Origin: an uncultured Lachnospiraceae bacterium
GTDB lineage: Bacteria; Bacillota; Clostridia; Lachnospirales; Lachnospiraceae
Length of the DNA stretch: 64,000 bases
Direction: 5' to 3'
Assembly: GCA_947243855.1 (NCBI GenBank)
Contig: CAMXIK010000003.1
Location: 94,256 to 158,255, forward strand
The notes below the pieces were generated by a model. That model was given only the letters and a program-made list of their open reading frames with translations. It ran no database searches and had not been told where the DNA came from. This document shows positions 9,689-19,201 of this stretch, piece after piece. Both the position numbers and the translations under genes were made by a program. Position 1 is the first letter of the stretch. The number at the start of each line of letters is the position of its first letter.

Positions 9689-10761
9689 GTCCCGTCTTTT
9701 GACCGGTACACGAACTCCCGCTGAATGGCAAAACTGATAAAGAACAGCAGAATGTCCACCGGCATTTTCACCACAACCTCCGTACCGCCGACCAGCCCAA
9801 AGAGCGCGTTTACGAGAAAAGCGCTGCACGCCATCTGGCATACCGCCAAAACTGCGTACCTACAGACAGCCGCGGCCACGCCGGCCTTGCTTCGAAACAC
9901 CACCCGGTAATTAATCATGAAATTATAGACGGCGGAAATCACCCTCGCGCCCGCCGTGGCCGCCACAATGTAAGAAATTCCAAACAGGCTCCCCGTCGGC
10001 CGAAGCGCCGCGCAAAACATTTGAAAGAGCAGCAGATCCAGCACACTGGAAGAAAGGGAAGAAAAGAGGAATTTCCCGAACACCAGATAAATGCGCAGGG
10101 AATCCCTGACGGGATGAAAGTGGCTCGTTTTATTTTCCTCGATATAAACCGTTTCCACTGGCACTTCTATGATCGAAATATGCCGGTCTTTCGTCTCGAT
10201 CAGCATATTGGTCTCATACTCAAAACGTTCCCCCTTCACCTGCATCAGCTCTCTCATAAAAAAAGCGGGAATGGCGCGCAGACCGGTCTGCGTGTCCGAA
10301 ACGGAAAGGCCCAGCAGATAACGAAATACCTTTCGGGTACATTTATTGCCAAAACTAGACCGTATGGGCACCCCCTGCCCGTCAAAATTCCGGCATCCGA
10401 GAATCAGGCTTTCCGGATGTCCGCACAAAGCCTGCATACACGCCATAATGTCCTTCGGCCTGTGCTGTCCGTCCGAATCCGCCGTCACACAGCCAGGCGC
10501 TTCGGGAAACCTTCGCAGACAATAGTTAAACGCCGTTTTTAAGGCTCTTCCCTTTCCCAAATTCACCGCATGGTACAAAACCGTGCAATTTTCCATGGAA
10601 GCCGCCCGCCCGAAAAAGGAGGCGTACGCCTCCCCGCTGCCATCGTCCACCACAACCATATGGCGGATTCCGGCTTCCTGCAAATCGTGCAGCAAATGGA
10701 TTAACTTTTCGTCCGGCTCATAGGAAGGTATGATGACCGGTATTTCCAAATAGGATGACAT
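9682..10761 (-). CDS. GT2 family glycosyltransferase fused to a GtrA-like membrane domain
   Basis: Residues 1-230 form a GT-A fold transferase: IPVIIPSYEPDEKL at the start, VVVDDGSGE, GKGRALKTAFN and the metal-binding DSDGQHRP, as in polyprenyl-phosphate sugar transferases. The last 120 residues carry four hydrophobic helices of GtrA type (flippase-like). This pairing suggests synthesis and flipping of a lipid-linked sugar for the envelope. The long open frame runs upstream to 10962 inside the previous gene; MSSYLEIP at 10761 is chosen because the domain begins there, just after the upstream stop. Likely co-operonic with the GT-C-like protein before it. Confidence 0.85.
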   Translation of the reverse strand: MSSYLEIPVIIPSYEPDEKLIHLLHDLQEAGIRHMVVVDDGSGEAYASFFGRAASMENCTVLYHAVNLGKGRALKTAFNYCLRRFPEAPGCVTADSDGQHRPKDIMACMQALCGHPESLILGCRNFDGQGVPIRSSFGNKCTRKVFRYLLGLSVSDTQTGLRAIPAFFMRELMQVKGERFEYETNMLIETKDRHISIIEVPVETVYIEENKTSHFHPVRDSLRIYLVFGKFLFSSLSSSVLDLLLFQMFCAALRPTGSLFGISYIVAATAGARVISAVYNFMINYRVVFRSKAGVAAAVCRYAVLAVCQMACSAFLVNALFGLVGGTEVVVKMPVDILLFFISFAIQREFVYRSKDGTQ

Positions 10762-10784
10762 GAGCTGTCTTTTCTCCCATACTT

Positions 10785-12734
10785 TTATCGTGTCACTCTG
10801 ATCAGTTTGAGGTTTTCCCCATCGTTCTCTATGCGGTATAACACGCCGCTGGAAAAAGCCTCCCCCTGCGTCACCGCATCGAACACCGCATTCTCGTCTC
10901 CGCCTGTCTCCTCCGCATACAGATAAGAGGCATGGCTGGCCTGAATCTGCCCGAGCGCCCACTCCGCGGACGCCTCGTCCAGTTTCATTTCCTTATGCAC
11001 CACCGAGACGGGAGCCGCCAGATAGGCGGTGTAAATATTGTGAAATTCAGGCGTGTCCGCTCCCCTGAAATAATACACCCGCGCCCGCTTGTCCGTTTGC
11101 AGCATCTGTATCGCTCCCAGAAACGCTTCCGCCTTTTCATCCACATAGCCTTCGCGCTCGCGAAGCTGTTCTTCCGCATCGTCCCGGTAACCCACAAGTC
11201 CATCATAGCCAATCTGATAGTTGGCTGTCAATGCCACAAACAGGATAAAACAAAGCGGTACGCCATACCGACGGACTATGGCGGGGTATTTTTCCCTGTC
11301 AAACAGCCGCTGCGCATGGTTCATCCAGACCTGCGAGAGAAACAATAAGGTGCCGATCGTAAAAGGCGCCCCGTAACGCTCTATGGATAAAATCATGCCC
11401 GACGTATCTAAGTATTGTGTTTCCCCGGCAAAAATCGTAATATGCGCCAAAAAAATAATTCCGTAAAAAAGAGCGCCGCTGACCGTACAGAATCCGAGCA
11501 TCAGCTTCCCCATCCGCACGGACAAAAGCTTCTTTTTCCAAAAAAACAGGCAAAGCAGACAAATAACGAGATAACACCCGATGGGCGTCATGTCGATAAA
11601 AAAGCTTTTGGTTCTGTGCAGGGGCGACCCAAAAAACGCCCGCAGAAACGCCGCCGCATATTCGCCCATATATCCCGACAATCCGTACTCATCGGTGACC
11701 ACATACTTCACCGCCGTGCTCGTGGAATTGGCCACCCGTCTCATCAGCAGACAAAACAACATCCATGAACCGCCCGTGACTGCTGGCAGCAGTATAACCG
11801 CCGCCAATCCAACGCGCCCTCTGCGTCTGCTTCCGTTTTCATACTGTGCCCCGCCGCCTTCGCACTGCGGCCTGCCCTCCACGAAATGCCGGTACAGCAG
11901 GAAAAAAATAAGCCCGAACATCGCCCACACAAACCCAATCGACTTGACTAATACAAGTACGCCCAGATAGAGCGCCAGTCTGCCGTAATAAAAGACCTCC
12001 GACTTCACTTCCCGATCCGTCACCGCATAGAGAAAACCGCCGTAAATGCACGCCATCGTCAAATCGGCGCAAAACCCATAATATCCGAAATACTCTCCCA
12101 CACTTGGAAACAGCCACAGGGCCGCCGCCATAAGGGCCATGAAAAAAATATTCTTCCCCTTCCACTTCTTCAACATCGGAAGCAGAAAGGCCAGATTCAT
12201 CGTATAGTAGCCGGCAAAGGCCAATCCCTCCTGAAATTCATGGGGATTCAGGTGCAAAAACCACCACTTGATCATCTGCGAACCCGGCGGATAATCGCCA
12301 AAGGCAGGCGCCACATTCCCGTATTTGCCCGCGAACCCATTGGAAAAATAAAGCGCCCTCGCGTCCACCGCCCAGAAATTAAAATCGTCCCACCAGGTCA
12401 CCATCTTTGCAGAAACGCTAACCGCCACCACTGCCAAAAGAATGGCCGTCATAATAAACGACGGTTGTGTCATATCGTGGAAACACCGGGCGAGCGTCTC
12501 CTTCCGCTCCTCTTTTTTCCGGGTCACAAACCACAGGGCCGCCAGACCAGAAACGAGAACCGCTATCCCGTCAATCCATGGCAGGCAACGAAAAAACGCC
12601 AGCACATACAGCGCCAGCGTCAGTCCGCAGACAAACACAGGCAGGGCTTCCACCAGACTGACGCGGAAGCGCCATGCCAAAAACAAAATACAGATCAAAA
12701 CCGCCAAAATGTGCAAAAACGCCATCAACTGCAC
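10785..12734 (-). CDS. Polytopic membrane protein, GT-C glycosyltransferase-like
   Basis: About 650 residues with at least 10 hydrophobic segments and a soluble C-terminal region of about 120 residues. The loop after an early helix reads TWWDDFNFWAVDARAL, reminiscent of the acidic catalytic loop of GT-C enzymes that use lipid-linked sugars. The next gene (GT2-GtrA) makes such donors, so a role in sugar transfer to an envelope polymer is inferred. Start: GTG at 12734, placed 6 nt after a GGAGG that sits in the last codons of hpf; TTG at 12752 and ATG at 12725 are alternatives. Confidence 0.65.
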   Translation of the reverse strand: MQLMAFLHILAVLICILFLAWRFRVSLVEALPVFVCGLTLALYVLAFFRCLPWIDGIAVLVSGLAALWFVTRKKEERKETLARCFHDMTQPSFIMTAILLAVVAVSVSAKMVTWWDDFNFWAVDARALYFSNGFAGKYGNVAPAFGDYPPGSQMIKWWFLHLNPHEFQEGLAFAGYYTMNLAFLLPMLKKWKGKNIFFMALMAAALWLFPSVGEYFGYYGFCADLTMACIYGGFLYAVTDREVKSEVFYYGRLALYLGVLVLVKSIGFVWAMFGLIFFLLYRHFVEGRPQCEGGGAQYENGSRRRGRVGLAAVILLPAVTGGSWMLFCLLMRRVANSTSTAVKYVVTDEYGLSGYMGEYAAAFLRAFFGSPLHRTKSFFIDMTPIGCYLVICLLCLFFWKKKLLSVRMGKLMLGFCTVSGALFYGIIFLAHITIFAGETQYLDTSGMILSIERYGAPFTIGTLLFLSQVWMNHAQRLFDREKYPAIVRRYGVPLCFILFVALTANYQIGYDGLVGYRDDAEEQLREREGYVDEKAEAFLGAIQMLQTDKRARVYYFRGADTPEFHNIYTAYLAAPVSVVHKEMKLDEASAEWALGQIQASHASYLYAEETGGDENAVFDAVTQGEAFSSGVLYRIENDGENLKLIRVTR

Positions 12735-12735
12735 A

Positions 12736-13272
12736 CTATACCTCCGGCTCAATCAAGCCATAGGTATTTCCCTTTCTCTTGTAAACCACATTGACCTGAT
12801 CCGTCTCTGCATTACAGAATACAAAGAAATTATGTCCCAAAAGCTCCATCTGCACGCAGGCGTCTTCGGGATACATCGGCTTGATATCGAACTTTTTCGT
12901 ACGGATAATCTGCACTTCCTCGTCATCCATGTACTCTTTCTCAATAAACTCCTGACGGAAAGCGCCCGAACCCTGTTTCTTATCTACCAGCTTATTTTTA
13001 TATTTCTTAAGCTGCCTTTCAATGATCTCCTCCACCAAATCAATGGACACATACATATCGCTGCTGACCTGTTCGGAACGAATGATATTGCCCTTTACCG
13101 GGATCGTAACCTCGATCTTCTGACGATCCTTCTCCACGCTGAGCGTAACGTGTACTTCCGTATCTTCGGTAAAAAATTTCTCTAATTTACCGATTTTATC
13201 CTCGACTGCTGCCCGCAGTCCGGGTGTTACCTCGATATTTTTTCCAACGATGTTAAACTTCATTTTCATCAT
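12736..13272 (-). CDS. hpf: Ribosome hibernation promoting factor, long form
   Basis: Binds the 30S subunit in slow growth and dimerises 70S ribosomes into inactive 100S particles. The N-terminal S30AE/HPF domain spans residues 1-100 (MKFNIVGKNIEVTPGLR, KLEKFF, VHVTLSVEKDRQKIEVTI). The C-terminal dimerisation domain is after residue 120 (IIRTKKFDIKPMYPEDACVQMELLGHNFFVF), making this the 178-residue long form of Firmicutes. Three ATGs (13272, 13269, 13263) share one AGGAAAGGG site, so the start is uncertain by up to three codons. Its stop overlaps the ribosome binding region of the next gene. Confidence 0.93.
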   Translation of the reverse strand: MMKMKFNIVGKNIEVTPGLRAAVEDKIGKLEKFFTEDTEVHVTLSVEKDRQKIEVTIPVKGNIIRSEQVSSDMYVSIDLVEEIIERQLKKYKNKLVDKKQGSGAFRQEFIEKEYMDDEEVQIIRTKKFDIKPMYPEDACVQMELLGHNFFVFCNAETDQVNVVYKRKGNTYGLIEPEV

Positions 13273-13363
13273 CCCTTTCCTGTTCGGATTTGTTGAGACA
13301 AGTATACCATATGTTGTGCTTTGATTGCAATAGCATACATGACATACCGTCTCTGCTTCTTCT

Positions 13364-13383
13364 GACTCTGCTTATGCGCGCAA
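13364..13383 (-). repeat. Terminator-associated repeat copy
   Basis: GACTCTGCTTATGCGCGCAA on the plus strand; on the minus strand it directly follows the T-tract of the nlpC terminator. The 18-bp core is identical to the copy at 53189. Confidence 0.55.
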
Positions 13384-13387
13384 AAAA

Positions 13388-13410
13388 AGGCGATCCCGAA
13401 GGACCGCCTC
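13388..13410 (-). terminator. Intrinsic terminator of the NlpC/P60 gene
   Basis: On the minus strand AGGCGGTCC-TTC-GGGATCGCCT, about nine pairs with one bulge, followed by seven T. It lies 15 bp after the stop at 13425. Confidence 0.8.
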
Positions 13411-13424
13411 CCGCTTTTTTCTTT

Positions 13425-14822
13425 TTAAAGGATTCTCCTGATGGAGAGAATGGAGCGGTAATTTGCATTCGATACGATAATGCCTGTTCTGGAAGTGGAA
13501 GCATGTACGATCTGTCCATTGCCCGCATAAATGCCCACATGTCCCGAATAGCAGATGAGATCGCCGGGCTGCGCATTCTCCAAACCGTTTACGGCTGCGC
13601 CCACACTTCTGTCCGCCGCCGAAGAATGAGGCAGACTCACGCCAAAGTTTTTATACACGCTCATGACGAAACCGGAGCAGTCCGCACCGTTTGTGAGGCT
13701 GGTGCCGCCGTAAACATAAGGATTACCCACAAACTGTTTCGCAAACTGTACCACGTCGCTGCCCGTGCTTCCTGTCGGGTTCGCATAGGTCTTGCCGCCC
13801 TCTTCGCTCTTTTTACCGGAAGCGGCATTTTCCGCCGTCTTTTTCTTCGCAGCCGCTCTTGCCGCTTTTCTAGCCTCTTCTTCCTTGGCGAGTCTTGCCT
13901 TCTCTTCCGCGATAGACTCCGCCTTCACAAACTCTGTGGAAAGCGTGACATAATCGGTAGAAACATAGCCGTCGCCTTCCTCGATATTTACTTTCACCCA
14001 GCCGTCCAGTTCCTCTGTGACGATCAGTTCATCCTCAATCGGTACTAAACCAAGAACCGTCTCTTCCAAACCGGGCTGCTCACGCACCTTAAGGGTCGTA
14101 GTCGTCACGGTCGCAATACGGGTTCCCACTTCTTTTGCATAATCAACAGCGTCGTCGCCAGTCACGCAGAACTCGCCTTTCACATACCCTTCCACGGAGC
14201 CGGAGCTGATCTTATACCAGCCGTCCTCCTCCTCGATGAAGCTGCCGACGGACTTATTATAAAGCTTGCCGACAATCTCGCCTTCCTCGCTGGGAATGTC
14301 GCGCACATTCACATAATCGTTCACCTTCGCGATCACCAGATTCTTAAAGCTCTCCTCTTCCTCGGACAGACCTTCGCCCGCCGCTTCCCTTAAATCTCTG
14401 GTGTAACCCTCGCTGACCAATACCGTATCAATAATCTTCTTCTCAGTAGATTTTCTGCTGATCCCATCGGATGTGCTGGCAAGATCGGAGAACGCGCCCA
14501 CCTGAGCGCTTCCTACGCTGATGCTTCCCGCCTCAAAAGCTTCGTCCTCATCTTCCAGCTCTGCATCGTTCTTTTCTGGATCTTCATCATCCCCGGACTC
14601 TTCCTTCATGGAAGCTTCCATTTCCGCTTCTTCCTTATCGGCTTCCTCTTTCACGGAAGAAAGGGAATTCGACTTTTCTTCCTCCTGAAGGAAAAATTCT
14701 ATGCCGGCCGAAGGCAGAACGCTTGCCACGTTTCCCGTAGCCTCCGCCTCAATTCCGGCGCTGGTAAATCCTATGACTGCCGCCAGAGCACATGCTGTTA
14801 CTTTCAGATTGTTTTTCTTCAT
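13425..14822 (-). CDS. Secreted SH3b-NlpC/P60 cell-wall endopeptidase
   Basis: Cysteine endopeptidase expected to cut the gamma-D-Glu-diamino acid bond of peptidoglycan stems. An N-terminal signal peptide (MKKNNLKVTACALAAVIGFTS) is followed by an acidic spacer, two bacterial SH3 domains (about 160-225 and 230-300), an Ala/Lys/Glu-rich coiled linker and a C-terminal NlpC/P60 domain of about 110 residues. The catalytic Cys is in GADCSGFVMS, the His in YSGHVGIYAG, with HAST after it. Start 14822 sits 7 nt after TGAGGTG; a GTG nine bases upstream is in frame but badly spaced. Confidence 0.93.
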   Translation of the reverse strand: MKKNNLKVTACALAAVIGFTSAGIEAEATGNVASVLPSAGIEFFLQEEEKSNSLSSVKEEADKEEAEMEASMKEESGDDEDPEKNDAELEDEDEAFEAGSISVGSAQVGAFSDLASTSDGISRKSTEKKIIDTVLVSEGYTRDLREAAGEGLSEEEESFKNLVIAKVNDYVNVRDIPSEEGEIVGKLYNKSVGSFIEEEDGWYKISSGSVEGYVKGEFCVTGDDAVDYAKEVGTRIATVTTTTLKVREQPGLEETVLGLVPIEDELIVTEELDGWVKVNIEEGDGYVSTDYVTLSTEFVKAESIAEEKARLAKEEEARKAARAAAKKKTAENAASGKKSEEGGKTYANPTGSTGSDVVQFAKQFVGNPYVYGGTSLTNGADCSGFVMSVYKNFGVSLPHSSAADRSVGAAVNGLENAQPGDLICYSGHVGIYAGNGQIVHASTSRTGIIVSNANYRSILSIRRIL

Positions 14823-14864
14823 AAAAAACACCTCATTTGTTACAGAATTGTTACATCTGGCTAT

Positions 14865-14893
14865 AATATATCATCGGCTATACGTTTTGTCAA
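14865..14893 (-). promoter_or_regulatory. SigA-type promoter of the NlpC/P60 gene
   Basis: Minus strand TTGACA (14893-14888), 17 nt, TATATT (14870-14865), about 43 bp before the ATG at 14822. The rest of the 208-bp gap to trxB is AT-rich, and I see no gene in it. Confidence 0.75.
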
Positions 14894-15039
14894 CCACAGC
14901 ATCTACTATAAAAAGGCACGTCCATACCCAAGTTATTGTGTTTTTTCCACAAAAATACGCCTTCCTTGACAGATGGGCTGTAAAAATTATGTCAAATTCT
15001 CCCTTATATGCAAAATAATAGTTTGTAACATTTTCGTAA

Positions 15040-15960
15040 TCATTCTATTGCGAAAGTAAGATATTTCTCTGCGGAAGCCACCGCGCATGCGCCGTCGGAT
15101 ACCGCCGTCACAATCTGGCGGAGGGTTTTTGTACGGATATCCCCCGCCGCAAAAATACCCGGAATATTCGTGGCGCAGTCCTCCCCCGCAATGATATAGC
15201 CGTTTTCGTCACAGGACACCGTCCCCCTATAGGCTTCCGTATTCGGCTTCATTCCTACTGCAATAAAAACTCCCTCCACCGGAAGTTCCCGTGTGCCGTC
15301 CTCCTTGATCCGGCGAACCGTGATCCCCTCCACCAGATCGCTTCCATTAATGGACTGCAAGGCGCTGTCCCAGAGAACCTCCACATTCTCACAGGAAAAC
15401 AATTTGTTCTGCAAGCTCTTCGCCGCCCGCAAGCTGTCGCGTCTATGGATCAGATAAACCTTCCTGCACAGCGCGGCAAGATAAACGGCGTCCTCCACCG
15501 CCACGTCGCCGCCGCCGACCACTGCCACATCCCTCTTCTTAAAAAAAGCGCCGTCACAGGTAGCACAGTAAGAGACCCCTTGTCCCCTAAGGCTGTCCTC
15601 ACCCGGCACACCAAGCTTCGCATGTTCCGCGCCGCCCGCAAGAATCAGCGCCCGCGCCTCATATCTTGCGCCGTCCGCCATCTCCACGGTCTTTTTTTCC
15701 TTTTCATCGTGAATCGAAACCACTCTCCCGCCCTGAAACGTTACGCCAAGGGCGTCCGCATGCTGACGGAATTTTTGTCCCAGCTCAAACCCGCTGATTC
15801 CCTGCATCCCTAAATAATTGTCAACCTCGGAGGTATCGATTACCTGCCCGCCTCCCATGGGAGTCTGTTCGAGTACCATAAGGTTAAGGCCCGCCCGTAT
15901 CCCGTAAACTGCCGCCGAAAGCCCCGCGGGGCCTGCGCCGATTATAATCAGATCATACAT
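15040..15960 (-). CDS. trxB: Thioredoxin-disulfide reductase
   Basis: NADPH- and FAD-dependent reductase of thioredoxin. Full length at 306 residues. The N-terminal FAD motif is DLIIIGAGPAGLSAAVYG. The redox centre CATCDG (CxxC) lies near residue 135, followed by the NADPH motif VAVVGGGDVAVEDA and HRRDSLRA. The second FAD motif NIPGIFAAGDIR is near the C terminus. The ATG follows GAAAGGAG. It is transcribed divergently from the SDR gene at 16076 with 115 bp between. No thioredoxin gene is adjacent. Confidence 0.93.
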   Translation of the reverse strand: MYDLIIIGAGPAGLSAAVYGIRAGLNLMVLEQTPMGGGQVIDTSEVDNYLGMQGISGFELGQKFRQHADALGVTFQGGRVVSIHDEKEKKTVEMADGARYEARALILAGGAEHAKLGVPGEDSLRGQGVSYCATCDGAFFKKRDVAVVGGGDVAVEDAVYLAALCRKVYLIHRRDSLRAAKSLQNKLFSCENVEVLWDSALQSINGSDLVEGITVRRIKEDGTRELPVEGVFIAVGMKPNTEAYRGTVSCDENGYIIAGEDCATNIPGIFAAGDIRTKTLRQIVTAVSDGACAVASAEKYLTFAIE

Positions 15961-16075
15961 AAATGATGCTCCTTTCCCATCTTACCTATTTATTATTTAT
16001 TATTCGCCGCCTGCTTTATTTCAACCGCCAACTATTATATAATATAGACAAAACCCCTGAAAGGAATAACCGCCC

Positions 16076-16813
16076 ATGCAGCAGACACCCATCCCGAAAA
16101 TCGCGCTCGTTACTGGCGCCTCCCGCGGAATCGGCCGCGCGATCGCAGAGGCTCTCGCCGCGGAAGGATACCGCCTGTATCTCACATGTAAAAGTTCCGA
16201 AGCAGAACTGACACAACTGTCAAACCAACTGTCAGAACGCTGTCATGTCGAATGTACGCCTATTTTAGCGGATATAGGCGACCCGCAGGCGGTAGACTGG
16301 CTTTTTTCCCAAATCGAAGACTTGACTCTTTTAGTCAACAATGCCGGTATCTCCCACATCGGACTTCTCCATCAAATGTCCGTCCCAGAATGGCAGCGCC
16401 TCATGGACGTAAACTTAAACGCGCTTTTCTATACCTGCCGTCTGGCAGTTCCCCTGATGTTACAGCGCCATGCCGGGAAAATCATTAACATTTCCTCCGT
16501 TTGGGGCAACAGCGGCGCATCCATGGAAGTGGCCTACTCCGCCTCCAAAGGCGGCGTAAACGCCTTTACCAAAGCGCTGGCAAAAGAACTGGCTCCCAGC
16601 GGTATTCAGGTCAACGCCATCGCCTGCGGCGTAATCGACACCGACATGAACCGCCATTTCTCCACAGAGGAAATGGAAGCGCTGCGATGCGAAATACCCG
16701 CCGACCGTATCGGTCAACCGAGGGAAGCTGCCGAACTTGTATGCTCGCTCCTACACGCCCCCTCCTATCTGACGGGACAGGTGATTACTCTGGACGGGGG
16801 GTGGCAAACGTAA
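16076..16813 (+). CDS. Short-chain dehydrogenase/reductase, FabG-like
   Basis: NAD(P)H-dependent oxidoreductase of the classical SDR family, 245 residues. The cofactor motif TGASRGIG is near residue 14 and NNAG near 90. The catalytic Ser region is INISSVWG, and the YxxxK pair is YSASK. It ends VITLDGGW, typical for 3-oxoacyl-ACP reductases. No fatty-acid genes surround it, so whether it reduces 3-oxoacyl-ACP or another ketone cannot be decided. The ATG follows GAAAGGAATAACCGCCC. A possible promoter is TTTATT-N17-TATAAT at 16015-16043. Confidence 0.85.
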   Translation: MQQTPIPKIALVTGASRGIGRAIAEALAAEGYRLYLTCKSSEAELTQLSNQLSERCHVECTPILADIGDPQAVDWLFSQIEDLTLLVNNAGISHIGLLHQMSVPEWQRLMDVNLNALFYTCRLAVPLMLQRHAGKIINISSVWGNSGASMEVAYSASKGGVNAFTKALAKELAPSGIQVNAIACGVIDTDMNRHFSTEEMEALRCEIPADRIGQPREAAELVCSLLHAPSYLTGQVITLDGGWQT

Positions 16814-16830
16814 GGGCATTATCCGCAGAC

Positions 16831-18174
16831 TCACTCCTGCAGTCTCCGCATCTGGGAAAACCAGCTCCCCACTAACACCACATCCGCGCCAAGCCAGGCG
16901 GCGATCTCCGCAAAGAAAATTCCGACCTCCCCCAAAAGCATAGGGAGAAAAATCACAGACAAGGTACGCATCACAAACTCCGCCACACCCGACAGCATGG
17001 GCAGCACCGTATTACCCATCCCTTGAAGCGCGGACCGGGTCACATGCAGAACATAGAGAACAGGCAGACATACGCTCATAACCGCCAGATAAAAATAAGC
17101 GATCTGCATGGTCTGTTCCACCACCTCCGGCGTACCCGAAATAAAAAGACCCAAAAGCAATTTTCCAAAGACAAGCATACACACCGCAATTGCGGCGGAG
17201 GTAAGCATGGCAATTCCCATGGCCGCGCGCATACCGCTGCGCACCCGGTCCATTTTGCCCGCGCCCAGATTCTGTCCCACATAAGTCACCATGGCATAGC
17301 CGTAGGATGTGCCAGCAATCTCCAACAAGCCGTAAAGCTTATTCGTGGCAGTAAAGCCAGCGATAAAAATAACGCCGTAGCCGTTCACCACAAACTGTAC
17401 AATCATGCCGCCGATGGCAATGATTCCGTTTTGGAACGCCATGGGCAGTCCCAGCATAAAAAGCCTTGCCGAGAGTTCTCTCTCCAACCGGAAATCTGTC
17501 TTCCCAAGTTTCAGGAAGGATATCCTTTTAATATGGAAGAAACAGAATGCGCTCGATACCGCCTGCGCAATCAAAGTGGCTGCCGCCGCGCCCGCAATTC
17601 CCCATCCAAACCCCAGCACAAACAGATAATCGAGCACGATATTGGTCAGGGAGGCCACGATCATAGCGTTTAACGGCGTCCTGCTGTCCCCCAGAGAACG
17701 CAGAATGCAGGCCAACAGATTATAAAGCATCACAATCGGCACGCCCGCAAACATAATCCGCAGATAAAGCAGCGAATAGCCCATGATCTCCTGCGGCGTC
17801 TGCAAAAGCTGTAAAACGGGCCTTGCAAAAAACTGTCCCGCCGCCAAAAGAAAAACAGCGGAAAGCATGGACAGCACCGCCGCGCTGCCCACGCTCTTTT
17901 TCAATTCCTCCATCCTCTCCGCGCCAAACTCCTGCGCCATACGGATGCCGAATCCCTGCGTCAGTCCCTGAATCACGCCAAGCATGAGCCAGTTAAGCCA
18001 GTCGGAGGCTCCCACCGCCGCCAGCGCGTTCACACCCAAATATTTTCCCACCACCATGGTGTCCACCACGGTATATAGCTGCTGAAAAACATTCCCAGCC
18101 ACCAGAGAAAGCGAAAAGGCCAGAATCAATTTCGCCGGCTTTCCGGTCGTCATATTTTTTACATGTGCCGCCAT
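16831..18174 (-). CDS. MATE family efflux transporter
   Basis: Twelve-helix cation-coupled multidrug/toxin extrusion protein of 447 residues. It begins TGKPAKLILAFSLSLVAGNVFQQLY and contains VVDTMVVGKYLGVNALAAVG, the typical first-helix region of MatE domains, with a second MatE domain in the C-terminal half. It starts 2 bp after the YitT-family gene, so the two are co-transcribed. The substrate is unknown. Confidence 0.9.
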   Translation of the reverse strand: MAAHVKNMTTGKPAKLILAFSLSLVAGNVFQQLYTVVDTMVVGKYLGVNALAAVGASDWLNWLMLGVIQGLTQGFGIRMAQEFGAERMEELKKSVGSAAVLSMLSAVFLLAAGQFFARPVLQLLQTPQEIMGYSLLYLRIMFAGVPIVMLYNLLACILRSLGDSRTPLNAMIVASLTNIVLDYLFVLGFGWGIAGAAAATLIAQAVSSAFCFFHIKRISFLKLGKTDFRLERELSARLFMLGLPMAFQNGIIAIGGMIVQFVVNGYGVIFIAGFTATNKLYGLLEIAGTSYGYAMVTYVGQNLGAGKMDRVRSGMRAAMGIAMLTSAAIAVCMLVFGKLLLGLFISGTPEVVEQTMQIAYFYLAVMSVCLPVLYVLHVTRSALQGMGNTVLPMLSGVAEFVMRTLSVIFLPMLLGEVGIFFAEIAAWLGADVVLVGSWFSQMRRLQE

Positions 18175-18176
18175 TC

Positions 18177-19031
18177 TCAGATAAACCTCTTAAACCCTTT
18201 CCCCATAATCTCACTGCTTTTCATCGCCATGAGAAAGGCTCCTTCATCGACTTGCTGGATATAGCGTTCCAAAAGCACCGCCTGCTTAGGCCCCACCACT
18301 GTGAGAATCACCGATCTGTCCTTGTGGGTGTATGCGCCCTCCGCATGGTAAAACGTAGCGCTGCGATGCAGTTCGTTCATAATAAAATCGCAGATCGGCT
18401 CCGGTTTACTGCAGATAATCGTCAGATATTTATTCATCTTCATGCGCTCGATCGCCTTATCGATCAAAAGCGTTTTCGCCAATAATCCAAAAACGGAAAA
18501 TAACCCCGTCCTGATATCAAAGACAAAGCAGGCCGCCACCACGATCAAAGCGTCTACCGCCATCAGCGCCGCCGAGATATCCATGGTGGAGTGCTTGCGC
18601 AGAATCATGGCGATGATATCCGTCCCGCCGCCGCAGGTATCCTCGTAAAACAACAAGGCGGAAGCCATGGCCGGCAGGGCGATGGCATAAAGAAGCTCCA
18701 GCATCGTCTCGTTTGTGAGCGGCGCGCTCATGGGAAACAGCGCTTCCATAACATTCAGCAGCAAAGACGAAACCACCGTCACATAAGCTGTCTTAAATCC
18801 GAAATCCCTTCCCAAAAACAGAAAACCGACTACCAAAAGAACCGTATTAAAAAACAGGTTAATCTGGGACGCCGTAAAGGGCAGAAACGGCGTAATCACC
18901 ACCGCCAGACCGGATATCCCCCCGAAAGAAAAATGATTTGGGAATTTAAAAACATAGATTCCGATATCCATCAGAATCACCGCAACGGTAATGATCACGT
19001 ATTCCCTGATTGTCCGTCCGTATTTTTTCAT
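18177..19031 (-). CDS. YitT family membrane protein (DUF2179 C-terminal domain)
   Basis: A 284-residue protein with five to six N-terminal membrane helices, including FPNHFSFGGISGLAVVI and the conserved YEDTCGGGTDIIA loop near residue 130. A soluble DUF2179 domain lies in the last 80 residues (KYLTIICSKPEPICDFIMNE). The molecular function of the family is not established. It is co-transcribed with the MATE transporter behind it. Confidence 0.88.
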   Translation of the reverse strand: MKKYGRTIREYVIITVAVILMDIGIYVFKFPNHFSFGGISGLAVVITPFLPFTASQINLFFNTVLLVVGFLFLGRDFGFKTAYVTVVSSLLLNVMEALFPMSAPLTNETMLELLYAIALPAMASALLFYEDTCGGGTDIIAMILRKHSTMDISAALMAVDALIVVAACFVFDIRTGLFSVFGLLAKTLLIDKAIERMKMNKYLTIICSKPEPICDFIMNELHRSATFYHAEGAYTHKDRSVILTVVGPKQAVLLERYIQQVDEGAFLMAMKSSEIMGKGFKRFI

Positions 19032-19056
19032 CTGCTGTCCCCCGTCCCGCTTTCCA

Positions 19057-19076
19057 GACTCTGCTTATTCACGAAA
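19057..19076 (-). repeat. Diverged copy of the terminator-associated repeat
   Basis: GACTCTGCTTATTCACGAAA, 12 of the first 13 positions shared with the 13364 and 53189 copies. On the minus strand it follows the tRNA terminator stem directly. Confidence 0.45.
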
Positions 19077-19107
19077 GAAGCCGGAATGGCACTGTCATTC
19101 CGGCTTC
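19077..19107 (-). terminator. Intrinsic terminator of the tRNA pair
   Basis: GAAGCCGGAATG...CATTCCGGCTTC stem of 12 pairs with a seven-base loop, followed on the minus strand by TTTC. It lies 17 bp after the 3' end of tRNA-Val. Confidence 0.75.
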
Positions 19108-19123
19108 TCGTCTTAAAAAACAA

Positions 19124-19197
19124 TGGAAGCAATGGGGCTCGAACCCATGACCTCTCGCGTGTGAGGCGAACGCTCATCCCGGCTGAGCTATGCTTCC
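19124..19197 (-). tRNA. tRNA-Val (anticodon CAC)
   Basis: Cloverleaf on the minus strand: acceptor GGAAGCA pairing with TGCTTCC, D arm GCTC..GAGC, anticodon loop CTCACAC giving CAC (reads GUG), T arm with GGTTCGA, discriminator A. The 3' CCA is not encoded. It lies four bases after the tRNA-Ala gene. Confidence 0.93.
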
Positions 19198-19201
19198 AAA
19201 G